Of a DNA stretch of 64,000 bases, positions 9,160 through 18,415 are shown one piece after another. Numbering within the stretch: the first letter of the stretch is position 1; each line of letters opens with the position of its first letter. The notes under the pieces are model-generated. The model was not told where the DNA came from. It saw only the letters and a program-made list of their open reading frames with translations, and made no database searches. Source of the stretch: Porphyridium purpureum (taxonomy: Eukaryota; Rhodophyta; Bangiophyceae; Porphyridiales; Porphyridiaceae); assembly GCA_008690995.1 (NCBI GenBank), contig VRMN01000004.1:186001-250000 (forward strand). Reading direction: 5' to 3'. Both the position numbers and the translations under genes were made by a program.

Positions 9160-10896
9160 ATGCGGCAGCTAGGCGTACCGACTATGCTCATGAGGCGTGA
9201 GCTGGGCGTGGGCTCGTCTGCTGCGGGTCGTGGCGGCGCGACGCTGCGCGTGCTGGAGAGTCGCGACGTGCGCACCTTGGCCACGTCGTGCTTGGACACG
9301 TACTACGCGCGGTACGATGAGGATGCCGCGTTTGGCGGTATGGCAGGAAGCAGCGTGGTGCCTCTTGCGCTGGAGTACGCGCTCCATTCGCCGTGGCTCG
9401 CGGTCGGCGACGAGGAAGGCTACGTCACGCTCATGGACACACGCGCAAACGCATGGAATGACGCGTACCAGTCGGCCGCGGCGCTCAAGCTTTCGGTGCA
9501 CTTGAATGCAATTTTCGACGTGCACTGGCTGCAAGACGATGCACGGCTCGCGACAGCTAGCGGCGACTCCACCGTGCGCGTGTTCGACGTGGCATCACAG
9601 ACCGTTCTGCGCACGCTTCACGCACACAAGGGTTCCGTCAAATGCGTGCGCGCCATGCCGTCGCAACCAAACGTGCTGGCGTCTGCGGCGCGTGACGGCA
9701 CCTGCGTTCTGTTCGACACACGCATGAGCCCTGCGGAACAGCCTTATGCGCTGCGCATCGAGGACGCTCATGTGCGCACGCATCAGCCACAAGAACACGC
9801 AGGCGCCCTGTCCCCGTCTGCAGGCGCTGGCATGGATGCCATCTCGGCGACCAGACAGAAACCCACCGCATCGCCGCCACCGTTTAAGAAACGGCGCCGC
9901 TCTAGAATGAGCTCCTCGCATGGTGTCCAGAAAAGCGTCACGTCGCTGGCGTTCCATCAGAACGAGCCTCACATTTTGTACACGGCAGGTGCGGGAGACG
10001 GAGCGTTGAAACTGTGGGACATTCGAAAAGTGACTGATTCGAGTCACGCGCCAAGTGGTGGTCGCCAGAAATCGCCCAAGAATGCCGCAAAGGTCGTGCC
10101 GCTACTCACAGTGATTCCAAGTGTCTCGCAGATTGGATATGGCGCGGCTTGGGCCCCATCGAACAGACGTCTGTACGGCGTGCAGCACGTCGACGTGGAC
10201 CGCACGGGGCGGTATATCCTCGCGAGCTGTACCAACTCGTGTGTGTATGTGTACCACACGCACGCGCCGGATGCCGGGCCTGCGTACATCTTGCATGGCC
10301 ACGACACAACCTCTGGCTCCTTCTACATCCGCAGCCGGTTCAGCCCGGACGGCCAGCACGTGATCTCAGGCTCGGCCGACTCGTGTGCATACGTATGGAA
10401 TCTATCCGACGTACCCGCTACCGGCGCGCTTCTGTCCCCGGCGTACCGGCTGCATGCACATACCGCCGGCGAAGTGTCGGACGTGGCTTGGAGTTCAGCG
10501 CGCAAGCACCAAATAGCCACGTGTGGAGATGATCGCACTGTGCGGGTGTGGCGCACCGAGCGTGAGCGCCAGCTTCAACGCCAGCGTGTCCAGGGCAAGC
10601 CGAATGACTTTGTGCGCAGCGAGCTGCAGGACTCTGAGCGAACAGGCCTGCGGTCCGGCTTTGGCGCCGCGAGCAATGGCGCCATCCCCGACTCACATCC
10701 TGCTGGGACCCACCACGTTCAGCCGCTGCCTGACGCGCACGTCGATTTGACACACGTGTCCAGCCTTCATGCTGTGCGGACGCCGTACAGTCCGAACGCC
10801 AGCGCAATAAGAACCAAGCCCGCGACAAACTTATCAACGAATGCCATCCGCTCCTTCCCGCGACCTCATGGCAGCCAAGCTGCGATGTCACTTTAG
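9160..10896 (+). CDS. CDT2: CDT2/DTL (denticleless) WD40 substrate receptor of CRL4
   Basis: A 578-residue WD40 protein. Repeats run from about residue 60 to 470: WLAVGDEEGYVTLMDTR, FDVHWLQDDARLATASGDSTVRVFD, CVRAMPSQPNVLASAARDGTCVLFDTR, SLAFHQNEPHILYTAGAGDGALKLWDIRK, SRFSPDGQHVISGSADSCAYVWNLS, and EVSDVAWSSARKHQIATCGDDRTVRVWR. The last two are diagnostic of CDT2 (SGSSDxxAYIW, EVxxVAW). A Lys/Arg patch KKRRRSR lies in a loop near residue 247. CDT2 delivers PCNA-bound substrates such as CDT1 to CUL4-DDB1 for ubiquitination, preventing re-replication. The WDxR/DTR-type motifs expected for DDB1 contact are present (VLFDTR, LWDIRK). E2F-like sites lie upstream. The Ser/Thr-rich C-terminal tail (470-578) is unassigned. 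Confidence 0.8.
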   Translation: MRQLGVPTMLMRRELGVGSSAAGRGGATLRVLESRDVRTLATSCLDTYYARYDEDAAFGGMAGSSVVPLALEYALHSPWLAVGDEEGYVTLMDTRANAWNDAYQSAAALKLSVHLNAIFDVHWLQDDARLATASGDSTVRVFDVASQTVLRTLHAHKGSVKCVRAMPSQPNVLASAARDGTCVLFDTRMSPAEQPYALRIEDAHVRTHQPQEHAGALSPSAGAGMDAISATRQKPTASPPPFKKRRRSRMSSSHGVQKSVTSLAFHQNEPHILYTAGAGDGALKLWDIRKVTDSSHAPSGGRQKSPKNAAKVVPLLTVIPSVSQIGYGAAWAPSNRRLYGVQHVDVDRTGRYILASCTNSCVYVYHTHAPDAGPAYILHGHDTTSGSFYIRSRFSPDGQHVISGSADSCAYVWNLSDVPATGALLSPAYRLHAHTAGEVSDVAWSSARKHQIATCGDDRTVRVWRTERERQLQRQRVQGKPNDFVRSELQDSERTGLRSGFGAASNGAIPDSHPAGTHHVQPLPDAHVDLTHVSSLHAVRTPYSPNASAIRTKPATNLSTNAIRSFPRPHGSQAAMSL

Positions 10897-10956
10897 CCGC
10901 TGTGGCTCATCGCGGGCGGTCGGACTCGGGCGGTGACGAAACGACGGCGCGGCAGA

Positions 10957-11985
10957 ATGGCGGAGCACGTGGCGAGTAAAATGGAAGAGGACGACGAGGA
11001 TGAGCTGCTTGATGGCCTGCTAGATTCAGCACTGGATGAGTTTGACTGTGGGACCCGCGGGCAGGGAAACGATGGGTCCGGGTCTGGGTCCGGGTCCGGG
11101 TCACGGAGCGCCTCCACCGATGTTGCCGGCGTGCTCGCTGCGAAAGAGGGCGGCAGTGAGATTCAAGGTGCGCCATTGAATAATGCGAGAGGGCGCAATC
11201 CCGCCATGACCAGCACAGTGCGCGAAACAGAGACGGACCCGCTCTTGCGTGCACTTTCGGCATTGAACACAGCAAACGCCGCGGCGCAGGAAAAGAAAAC
11301 TGCCAGCGGCGGCGGCCCGGACGCTGACGATCTTATGATGAAAGAGCTTTTAGAGGCGCTGTCCAAGTCAATGCCACAAGGACAGGAAGGCGACGAAGGT
11401 GATGCGAGTGACGCGGACGGCGTGCAGAACATTTTACACGAGCTTTTGAATTCGAATCGTGCCAGCGGTGCACGTTCTGGAGATGCTCCATCGCGTTCAG
11501 CTGCGGAAACCGCGAGCGGCTCGGACGCATCGGCGCCATCCGAGGCCAACCCCGATCAGTTTGAAGCGCTCGTGGAGGGTATTATGGCCGAAATACTGTC
11601 CACAGACCTCATGAAGGCCCCAATAACGCAGGTTAAAGCCCAGTACGATTCATATCTGGCGAGCGAAGAGGCGGCCGCACTGGACCCTGCGGAGCGCGAG
11701 CGATACCAGAAGCAAGCGCTTTGTATGGCGGAAATTGTACAGACGTATGATACGGGATCTGATCTGAGCCGGGTGCAAGAGTTGCTCGAAAAAATGCAAG
11801 ATTACGGCGAGCCGCCGCCAAGCATTGCTGCCGAAATTGACGCGAGTCGCGAGGCCGAAGCCGCGCGTGGAAATGCGAGCGCGAGCGCGTCAGAAGCCGG
11901 AAACAGTGGGTTCGAGGATGGAGAAAATCTGCCGGCTGAGCTGGAGCACTTGCAGAAATTTGCAGATCAATGCGCGACTCAGTAA
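10957..11985 (+). CDS. PEX19: PEX19 peroxisomal membrane protein chaperone/import receptor
   Basis: 342 residues from the first ATG (MAEHVASK); the frame upstream opens with GTG only. The N-terminus is acidic (EEDDEDELLDGLLDSALDEFD), matching the PEX3-binding start of PEX19. A low-complexity Gly-Ser run follows, then LMMKELLEALSKSMPQ. The C-terminal domain has FEALVEGIMAEILSTDLMKAPI, with TQVKAQYDSYL and AEIVQTYDTGSDLSRVQELLEKMQDYGEPPPSI, the canonical membrane-protein-binding fold. The last four residues are CATQ, a CaaX box of the kind farnesylated in PEX19 of other eukaryotes. It binds newly made peroxisomal membrane proteins in the cytosol and docks at PEX3. It lies 60 bp after the CDT2 stop, same strand. 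Confidence 0.88.
   Translation: MAEHVASKMEEDDEDELLDGLLDSALDEFDCGTRGQGNDGSGSGSGSGSRSASTDVAGVLAAKEGGSEIQGAPLNNARGRNPAMTSTVRETETDPLLRALSALNTANAAAQEKKTASGGGPDADDLMMKELLEALSKSMPQGQEGDEGDASDADGVQNILHELLNSNRASGARSGDAPSRSAAETASGSDASAPSEANPDQFEALVEGIMAEILSTDLMKAPITQVKAQYDSYLASEEAAALDPAERERYQKQALCMAEIVQTYDTGSDLSRVQELLEKMQDYGEPPPSIAAEIDASREAEAARGNASASASEAGNSGFEDGENLPAELEHLQKFADQCATQ
11074..11102 (+). repeat. GGGTCC-type hexamer repeat inside PEX19
   Basis: A near-perfect GGGTCC/GGGTCT tandem run encoding Gly-Ser dipeptides in the disordered part of PEX19. It is in frame, so copy-number change would alter linker length only. Confidence 0.7.
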
Positions 11986-12111
11986 AGGACAAACGCCTCG
12001 TTTAAGATCATACTCTTTTCTTTTTCTTTTGCGTGCACGTCTATTTGGTAGTTGTTCTTCTTTTGTTCTGGGCAGGCGAGTGGACATGACTGGGCGTGCA
12101 TCATGCGCACT

Positions 12112-12906
12112 CTACCGCGTGCCCGCCGTGTTCTGTCGCGGCATGTGGTTGTTCCCGCCAGCTGACGCGTTGCGACGCATCTGCCTCAGACTGGCCAATT
12201 TCTTCTCGCGAGCGTGATATAGTTTCCTCTGCTCCACATACTTGCGCAAAAACTCGTCGAAGGGCATTTCGCGGCCCATGCCTTGCTCGTGCAGACGCAT
12301 GGATTCGCGGTCTGCGTCCTCCATGTGCATCTCTAGGCGATGCTCGAGCGCGTCGGGCGCATTCTGACGCACGATATCGTTGTGTTTTTGTCGGAGCGCC
12401 TCGACGTCTTGTAAGAGGCTGGCATGATCTTTATCCGCGGCGTGCAGCCGGTCTGTCCACTCGGCGTTTGACTTTGACTCTTTCAAGTCTTCGAGTTCCT
12501 TGCGCTTAGTCGCAACAGTCTCCTTTGTGGTTTCGACGGCGCGCGCTAGCTCGGACACGTACGCGTGGCGATTCAGCATCGACTCGAGCGCGCCTTGGTT
12601 TCGCAGCAGCGCCTCGAGCTCCTGCACACTTTTCTGCGCGAGCTCTGGGAAATCCTGCGGCACTGGCGGGAGCTCATGCTTCCTCCCTCCTTCGCCCGGC
12701 GCGGGCCTCTGCAAAGTCGCGACAGACCCAAACGAGCCAAACGAGCCCGAGGCGTTCGCGTCGAACAAATTATGCTGCGAATTCCACAGATTCACGGGCC
12801 CGGATGTGTGCACATGCTGCAGCCCGCCAGGCGCAGCTGCCGCATTTCCATTCGCATGTCCGGAGCCATACGGATTATCCCACGACGTCTGCGGCACCGC
12901 CCACAT
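12112..12906 (-). CDS. VPS37: VPS37-like ESCRT-I subunit (Mod(r) domain)
   Basis: 264 residues from the ATG at 12906 (MWAVPQTSW). Further upstream the frame only translates a GA-repeat 5' UTR. The N-terminal 85 residues are Gly/Asn/Ser-rich. The Mod(r) domain follows: DFPELAQKSVQELEALLRNQGALESMLNRH, then a long coiled coil (ELARAVETTKETVATKRKELEDLKES) and EMPFDEFLRKYVEQRKLYHAREKKL, which matches the FL-x-x-Y-x-x-x-R-x-x-Y-H-x-R-x-x-K end of VPS37. ESCRT-I recognises ubiquitinated cargo at endosomes with VPS23 and VPS28. No UEV domain is present, as expected for VPS37. The tail is basic. Confidence 0.8.
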   Translation of the reverse strand: MWAVPQTSWDNPYGSGHANGNAAAAPGGLQHVHTSGPVNLWNSQHNLFDANASGSFGSFGSVATLQRPAPGEGGRKHELPPVPQDFPELAQKSVQELEALLRNQGALESMLNRHAYVSELARAVETTKETVATKRKELEDLKESKSNAEWTDRLHAADKDHASLLQDVEALRQKHNDIVRQNAPDALEHRLEMHMEDADRESMRLHEQGMGREMPFDEFLRKYVEQRKLYHAREKKLASLRQMRRNASAGGNNHMPRQNTAGTR

Positions 12907-12924
12907 CTCCACGCCACCACCTTT

Positions 12925-12957
12925 TCTCTCTCGCTCTCTCTCTCTCTCTCTCCTCTC
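12925..12957. repeat. (CT)n microsatellite in the VPS37 5' UTR
   Basis: Interrupted CT run, read as (GA)n in the VPS37 transcript. It ends about 19 bp before the start codon at 12906. Confidence 0.8.
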
Positions 12958-13598
12958 ACCCTCTTCGTCTCCCCGCCCCACCCAGCTTTCGTCCCGACAC
13001 ACAAACACTTCACCCGCAAGAATTCAAGCAAACACCAACTGTACTCTCTCCGAACATACTAAATCCACTCAATTTGTATAGCACATCAATACTGTACCTC
13101 GCTCTGTTCCTCCGTGATCGGGTTTTCACACAGACGATGCAATGCGGCAGGACGGTTAACGGCTTAACGGCTATATGTTAACCGATAAGACCGGGTTTTG
13201 AGCGACGTGAGCGTGTGGGTTTGCGAGTGTCAGGCAGGCAGAGCGAGCGAGAGACTCGGGCCTGGACGAGACTGATGGTTGAGGCCGTCCGGCACGGCAG
13301 GAGTGTCCGTCTCGCAAAGTCGGCGCGACGCGCGGCAGCTTCGTTCGGGCTGAAGCGCGATTTTCCACAAACGCGCGCGCGCATGCGGCACGGCGCGTTG
13401 TTTTGTGTGGTCGCGGACTGTACACCTCTCCCCAAGTTGTCCGTGCTTGATTGACAAGTTCTGTGAAGAAAGACGCTGTTTTGGTATGAAAGCGGCATGA
13501 AGGAGCGCGCGGGCAGGATTTGAGAGGGGACGTGAGTTGGTGGTCGTAGGTGTGGAAGAGGAAGGACGAGGGGTGTGGTGCGCGACGGGGCGTGGAGG
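12958..13598. other. divergent intergenic region VPS37/TRAP-alpha
   Basis: About 640 bp. ACTGTAC occurs three times (13038, 13091, 13417). An inverted repeat GGTTAAC...GTTAACC with CCGATAA sits at 13153-13182. Long minus-strand ORFs here run antisense into TRAP-alpha and look like shadows. Confidence 0.5.
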
Positions 13599-14561
13599 AT
13601 GGTGGGGATGTGGAGAAGATCGGGACGCGGAGCGCACGCCGCTACGGCGGTGGCGGCGGCGCTGCTGGCATTGGTGGCGGTCGTGGTGCTGGGAGTCAAC
13701 GCGGATGAGGGCGATGACGTGTTTGTCGAGATGATGGATGCGGAGGATATCGGGGATCTGGCTGGCGCCGGGCACGGCTTGCATGATAACGAGATGGACG
13801 CCGTCGTCCGCGCGCAGAAGGAGAAGATGAAGAGGCAGATGTCGCGCGCACATCCGCTCACCGACATGCCGGACAGCATGGACGGCGTGGTCTCGGCGTT
13901 CATGATTGAAGGGGACGGGCGCACCGGAACACAGGCGCAGCCTGCGGATGCAGACGCCGCCGTGCCGGTGTTTGTGATGGGCAAGGAGAGCAAGATCGTG
14001 GGCGCCCTGTCAAACAGCGGCCCGTTGCCGATTCATGTTGGAGGCGTCATGGGCTCGCTCAGCAACAAGGCAGACTTTACAAACTACATCCAGAACTACA
14101 CGTACGAGTTTGTCAATCGCACGTTGTTCCCGGGCGAGCAGACCAGCTTTGTGTACGCGTTCAAGCCGTACGAACGACTCGAGGCGACCGAGTACATCTT
14201 GGCGATCTCGGTGTTTTACGACTCGCTCGAGGTCGTGCAGGAAATGCTCCAGCCGGCGGGCCTTCATTCGCAGACCTTTTTCAACCAGACAGTCTCCATG
14301 CTCGAGCGCGAGAGCGCGATCGATAACCGCGTGTTCTACATCCTTCTGGTCGTGATCACCGTGGTTTTGATCGCGGTCATTCTTTCGTGGACGACAATCT
14401 CCAAAATGATCCGGAATCAACGTAAGAAACGAGGCGCGCCAGTCGCCAAGGAGACAGGCACCCGCGTTGTGGCTGATGATGCGTGGCTTGCCAGTCACAA
14501 GGAGCTGCAGGCCTCCGCGGGAGTCGTTCAGCGCAAGAAGGCGGCGCCGGTAGAAGAATAG
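13599..14561 (+). CDS. SSR1: TRAP-alpha / SSR1, translocon-associated protein alpha
   Basis: 320 residues. The start at 13599 (MVGMWRRSG) is the first ATG; M4 is possible. A signal peptide (AVAAALLALVAVVVLGVNA) precedes an acidic segment, as in TRAP-alpha. The lumenal domain shows ESKIVGALSNSGPLPIHVGGVMGSL, TNYIQNYTYEFVNRTLFPGEQTSFVYAF, LEATEYILAISVFY, and FFNQTVSMLE. These match the family, with N-glycosylation sequons at NYT, NRT and NQT. One membrane helix (FYILLVVITVVLIAVILSW) and a basic cytosolic tail complete a type I protein. It belongs to the TRAP complex at the Sec61 translocon and assists translocation of some secretory proteins. Confidence 0.88.
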   Translation: MVGMWRRSGRGAHAATAVAAALLALVAVVVLGVNADEGDDVFVEMMDAEDIGDLAGAGHGLHDNEMDAVVRAQKEKMKRQMSRAHPLTDMPDSMDGVVSAFMIEGDGRTGTQAQPADADAAVPVFVMGKESKIVGALSNSGPLPIHVGGVMGSLSNKADFTNYIQNYTYEFVNRTLFPGEQTSFVYAFKPYERLEATEYILAISVFYDSLEVVQEMLQPAGLHSQTFFNQTVSMLERESAIDNRVFYILLVVITVVLIAVILSWTTISKMIRNQRKKRGAPVAKETGTRVVADDAWLASHKELQASAGVVQRKKAAPVEE

Positions 14562-14673
14562 GTTCTTGTTCGGGCGTTTCATGTGCAAGCGCCACCTTGC
14601 GCATCGCAACTAGCGTGCACACGCGATCGCAGCATACAACTTAAAGTAGTCTAGCGCGCACACTTGGCCCATC

Positions 14674-15381
14674 CTAGCATTTTCTGGCCAGCTCGTCGAA
14701 TGAAAAATGCTTCGAGTCCCGGTTGAATTGGTGAAGCAAGTCGACGTGCGCGCGGTCGCCAAGATAAAACTTGCGCGCAAGCTTCATCACGTGCTTGCCT
14801 TCATTTAGCGTCATTTGCTTCAAAAACACCTCGCCGCGCATAAGCGCAATCATTTTGGTCTTGACGAGCTCCGGATAAAGCGACAGGATAAACCACGGCT
14901 GCGCGGCCGCAGGGTCGGCTTTGTACTCTTCCAAAAACGTCATGAAGCAGTGATCACCTTGCCACTGAGCGAACAGGGTGTAGAAGCCGTCGCGATCGGA
15001 CTGCTTTATGGGGTAGACGAACATCGGATACTTGACAGCATTCGCTCGAAGCGCATCCAGCTCGGCCGGCGTCAGCACGTCACCCATGGCGGTCTGGTGC
15101 TGCTTGTAATGCTCGCTCCAGATCTGTTTAATTTCGCCCGCACTCGCCTTTTCCATCAGCGGCAGCTTGACCACTTCGCGCAGACTCTTGGCCACGGGCA
15201 GCGTGAAGCCTTTCACTTTGCCCCCGGACGGCGCCGACACGCCCGGAACAAACACGTCGCCGCTCATGCTTCTTGAGCCGTGTTCGTACCGCACAGCGTG
15301 CCGTGGCACATCACGACCACGGACGTACTGTTGTGTCTGAAACACACGCTGCAAACTCTGCACTCGCCGCGTCCACCACAT
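14674..15381 (-). CDS. ATPAF1: ATP11/ATPAF1, mitochondrial F1-ATPase assembly chaperone
   Basis: 235 residues from the ATG at 15381. The first 35 residues (MWWTRRVQSLQRVFQTQQYV...) form an Arg-rich amphipathic mitochondrial presequence; upstream in-frame sequence is Cys/Ser-rich and not coding-like. The mature part shows LREVVKLPLMEKASAGEIKQIWSEHYK, TPAELDALRANAVKYPMFVYPI, GFYTLFAQWQGDHCFMTFLEEYK, and LSLYPELVKTKMIALMRGEV. These are the classic ATP11 motifs. It binds the F1 beta subunit in the matrix and prevents its aggregation before alpha3beta3 assembly. It is divergent from the next gene by 117 bp. Confidence 0.88.
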   Translation of the reverse strand: MWWTRRVQSLQRVFQTQQYVRGRDVPRHAVRYEHGSRSMSGDVFVPGVSAPSGGKVKGFTLPVAKSLREVVKLPLMEKASAGEIKQIWSEHYKQHQTAMGDVLTPAELDALRANAVKYPMFVYPIKQSDRDGFYTLFAQWQGDHCFMTFLEEYKADPAAAQPWFILSLYPELVKTKMIALMRGEVFLKQMTLNEGKHVMKLARKFYLGDRAHVDLLHQFNRDSKHFSFDELARKC

Positions 15382-15498
15382 TCTGTGCGTTCCGCCACCT
15401 TGGACGGAACAACAGACGTGCGTGCACGAGGTTGTGGAGGGTGGAGAAAGGATTTGTGGACAGGTTGAGCAAGCGTGTGGGCACAGAAGCACAGAGAG

Positions 15499-15837
15499 AT
15501 GGCATTCGTAGGCGCGGGGAGTGGCATACCGCCCATGAGCGGAAAGACGCACGGAGTGCTTTGCGCACGCTCGCGCTGCGCAAACGTCACTCGAGCGAAA
15601 AAGACGTTGCGCGTAAGCATGTCCGCAGTGCAGCCGACAGGGGTGCAGCCAGAGGACTTCATCTTCATGGGCGTGGCGGGCTTGGTGCTGGTGGGAGCCT
15701 TTTTCCTGCAGAAGTCGCTCGGCGACGTGGTTGCAGACGAGGCCGGACTGCCGCCGGCGGGAAGTGCCAAATCGAGGCGCGAGGCCCAGCGTTCCAGCAG
15801 GTTCCTGCAGAAGAAGAACAGGAGCGACGACGAGTAG
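15499..15837 (+). CDS. small plastid-targeted single-pass membrane protein
   Basis: 112 residues from the first ATG (MAFVGAGSG). The first 45-50 residues are a transit-peptide-like, Arg/Ser/Ala-rich leader with Phe at position 3, as in red algal plastid precursors, ending near RVSMSAVQPTG. Then QPEDFIFMGVAGLVLVGAFFLQKSLGDVV forms one membrane helix followed by a basic hydrophilic tail (KSRREAQRSSRFLQKKNRSDDE). The layout suits a low-molecular-mass thylakoid or envelope protein with a stromal tail. No known family is recognised. Confidence 0.6.
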   Translation: MAFVGAGSGIPPMSGKTHGVLCARSRCANVTRAKKTLRVSMSAVQPTGVQPEDFIFMGVAGLVLVGAFFLQKSLGDVVADEAGLPPAGSAKSRREAQRSSRFLQKKNRSDDE

Positions 15838-15958
15838 GGCTAAAGCTTACGGTCCCGGTAAAAGTCACTTCACGTATCGAGACACACACGGCTATGTTTA
15901 TTATCGAGAGAAGGACTATTATACAGCAAACAGGGATTACGAAAGCACGCATCAACAC

Positions 15959-17596
15959 TTAGTAATAATCGTAGACGTCCGCCCCACCAATTCCAGTGGC
16001 AGCGTCGTCCACATGGGGACTCGTCCCCGTACCGACTCCAATGGCACGCGCCGCGTACTGCTGCCCAGCAGCACGGCCCGAGTCGCTAGACCGACTTTCC
16101 ATAAAGTCCTGTTGTTCCGAGTACAGACCGATCCAAATCGGCTCCAGCTTGCCGTTCGACGCGTCTGTGATGCGATCGACGGTCTGCAGAGAGTTCGTGG
16201 TGTCCGAATAGCACGTCGCATTGTCAAACTCCCAGTCTGCCTCCAAGGGTACTTCCGTGGACCAGACAAGCGGCGGATTGACACACTCCTTTCCGGGGCC
16301 CACGTTGTGCTCCTTCACTCCGATTCCCACGTTCTCTGAGCTCATCAACCCAGACGCGCCATCCGCGGCACGAGCCGAGCCGACTCCAGCGCCCGGCAAC
16401 GTTGCGTCCTTTCCGCCGCGTCCAGACGGCTGCACAGCGTGAGAAAGATGCAGCCCGGGAATCATCAATCCAAACAAGCACACAAAAATCAAAAGCGATG
16501 TGACGCCCACGTTCACGTTGCGCTTTCTTGCGTCTGGATCAACTGCAAATGTGTGAAGCACGCCTTCCCACATTGTGCGAGCCGCGCTCGGCGCTGCGTG
16601 GCCCTTTGGACCTTCCTGCGGAGCCACGTCCACATCCTCCTCAACGCCGGAAGCGAGTTGGCCTTGCTCCAAACGAGCAATCTCAGACTCTCGCAATTCC
16701 CTCAAAACTGCCAAATCAGCGCGCAGCTGCTCGGCCTCTCGATTCAACTCGTCGCGCAGCAATGTCTGTAGCTCGATCCCGCGCTCCAAACACGACGCGT
16801 ACTCGCGCTTACGAATCCGCGAAATAAATGCAGAATTTCTGTTTTTTTGAAGGCGCCTACTTTCGCGATCCTCGGGGGCCACGCGGGCGCGCTTTCTTCC
16901 TGGGGTGGCTTGAGGCGCGCCCTTGCCCAATTTAGCGTGCAGCTGCTCGACGGCCCTCTCGTGCGCCTCCTCCATCGCGCGAGTCACTGCGGACAACTCG
17001 CCTTCAGCCTCGGGGCGCGGCGGTGTCGTATATGAATCCAATTCGCTTGCGGTGCTCACTTCGGACCCAGGCGCTGGCACTTGCAGAGTGGGGGCCAATG
17101 GTTCCTGCTTGCACATTAGCTCAGACAGAGAAGACTCTGACATCGTGTTTGTGTCAGTTCCCGCGGTCTCCCTTGCGAGCAAGTCTGGCGGCACGAAATG
17201 ATCTACAAAGTCCAAATGCGTGGCTTCGTCATGGAGCTCAAACAACGGCTCATGCGGCGCGCCCGGAAAGGCATCCAGGGGCAGCCACAAACTGTTCTCG
17301 CCCGCGGCGAACTGCTCCAACTCGTCGAACCCGGCACGCCCCATCGACAGCGGCGCGACGAGCTCAAACTCAAACGCGGCGTCATCAAACACCGCACGCA
17401 TCTCGTCGTCCGCGAACTCCGCGTCCATTCCGCGCGCCGGCGCCGCATTCCCGCTCTGCCGCGAGCCCACGGACGCCCAGCTCGCGCTCGGGGACCCCCC
17501 TCGCGCGGCGCCGACCGCCGCGCCCTGCGAAGCGGCGCTCACGCCCTCCCACTCCCCGGACCCGCACTCCTCCATCCCGACCCCACCCCTGCCCAT
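15959..17596 (-). CDS. membrane-tethered bZIP transcription factor, ATF6-like
   Basis: 545 residues from the first ATG (17596). An acidic N-terminal half with aromatic patches (EFELVAPLS, FDELEQFA, HLDFVDHFV) looks like an activation domain. The bZIP basic region is RRLQKNRNSAFISRIRKREY (about residues 247-266), close to ATF6 KNRESACQSRRKKKEY. A coiled-coil zipper follows to about 310. One membrane segment, NVGVTSLLIFVCLFGLMIPG (about 361-380), precedes a 165-residue C-terminal domain with one N-glycosylation sequon (NAT). By homology this is an ER-anchored factor released by proteolysis under ER stress; the cleavage mechanism is not visible and no clear S1P RxxL site was found next to the membrane. 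Confidence 0.75.
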   Translation of the reverse strand: MGRGGVGMEECGSGEWEGVSAASQGAAVGAARGGSPSASWASVGSRQSGNAAPARGMDAEFADDEMRAVFDDAAFEFELVAPLSMGRAGFDELEQFAAGENSLWLPLDAFPGAPHEPLFELHDEATHLDFVDHFVPPDLLARETAGTDTNTMSESSLSELMCKQEPLAPTLQVPAPGSEVSTASELDSYTTPPRPEAEGELSAVTRAMEEAHERAVEQLHAKLGKGAPQATPGRKRARVAPEDRESRRLQKNRNSAFISRIRKREYASCLERGIELQTLLRDELNREAEQLRADLAVLRELRESEIARLEQGQLASGVEEDVDVAPQEGPKGHAAPSAARTMWEGVLHTFAVDPDARKRNVNVGVTSLLIFVCLFGLMIPGLHLSHAVQPSGRGGKDATLPGAGVGSARAADGASGLMSSENVGIGVKEHNVGPGKECVNPPLVWSTEVPLEADWEFDNATCYSDTTNSLQTVDRITDASNGKLEPIWIGLYSEQQDFMESRSSDSGRAAGQQYAARAIGVGTGTSPHVDDAATGIGGADVYDYY

Positions 17597-18415
17597 ACCA
17601 CCCACCAGCCCGCTCTGCCTCCTTCTCTCACTCACATCCACCCCGCCGCATCATCCCTTCCCGCCTGTCCCCCCTCACCATCATTCCCCCTTCCCTTCTC
17701 CCCTTCCCCGCGTGTCCAACTCGCGTCCCTTTTTATCCACCTCGACCTTTTCGCCGGTTCGCGCATGCCGCGCTGTCCTCTCTGTCCCTCCGACTCCGAC
17801 TCGTCTCGCTCTCACTCACTCGCGCTCGTTCCACTCGCACTGTACCACCCGAACGAACTTCAGCTTGTTTGTAAGTAACGGCGAACTGGGTCAACTGTGC
17901 GTTTACATCGAAGCTCCGACTGCAAAAGCGATAAGGAACAGGAGCGGGGAGGAGGAGGCGGTACAGTGGGAGTGGTGGCCGGTGTAAGCGGCGGCGTTGG
18001 ACAGCGCGGGCGAGTGCCACGTGAGGGCGGTGGGGGCGGTGGGAGATAACAGCATGAGCGTGCAATGACTCGCGCTAGGCGACGCGGCATGCGTGTGTGC
18101 GCGGCGTCGGCGGGTGTGTGTTCGTTAGCCCTGCGCGTTCTGCCGCCGGTTGAGGGTGAGGGATTGGGTTTCGGGTTGCCTCTCTCGTGGCATTATGCGA
18201 CATCTTTCCTTGAGCTGGCGGCGTGGTTATACAGGTAACCTTTGCAGTAAAGATCGCTGGTGCACAAGGATGTGTTTCGTTCGTTGGGTTGCGACATTCC
18301 GCAGGCGGTGGACGAATGCTTTTAGGAACAGTGTCTGCGAAAGGAAGCAGTTGGCCTGATTTTGTTGCGAGGTCCAGCACGGCTGCCTAGTGTGCTTCCG
18401 TGCGTCGGGCTAGCG
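17597..18415. other. bZIP promoter and uncharacterised stretch
   Basis: Pyrimidine-rich 5' UTR (17600-17830), then ACTGTAC at 17839 and GTACAGTG at 17961. A 49-codon ORF (18089-18237) ends at a GTAACC donor-like site, discussed in the findings. Nothing else is supported. Confidence 0.4.

Noticed and set aside
13178-13993. 271-codon minus-strand ORF
   Set aside because: Antisense to the well-supported TRAP-alpha gene; composition reflects the opposite strand.
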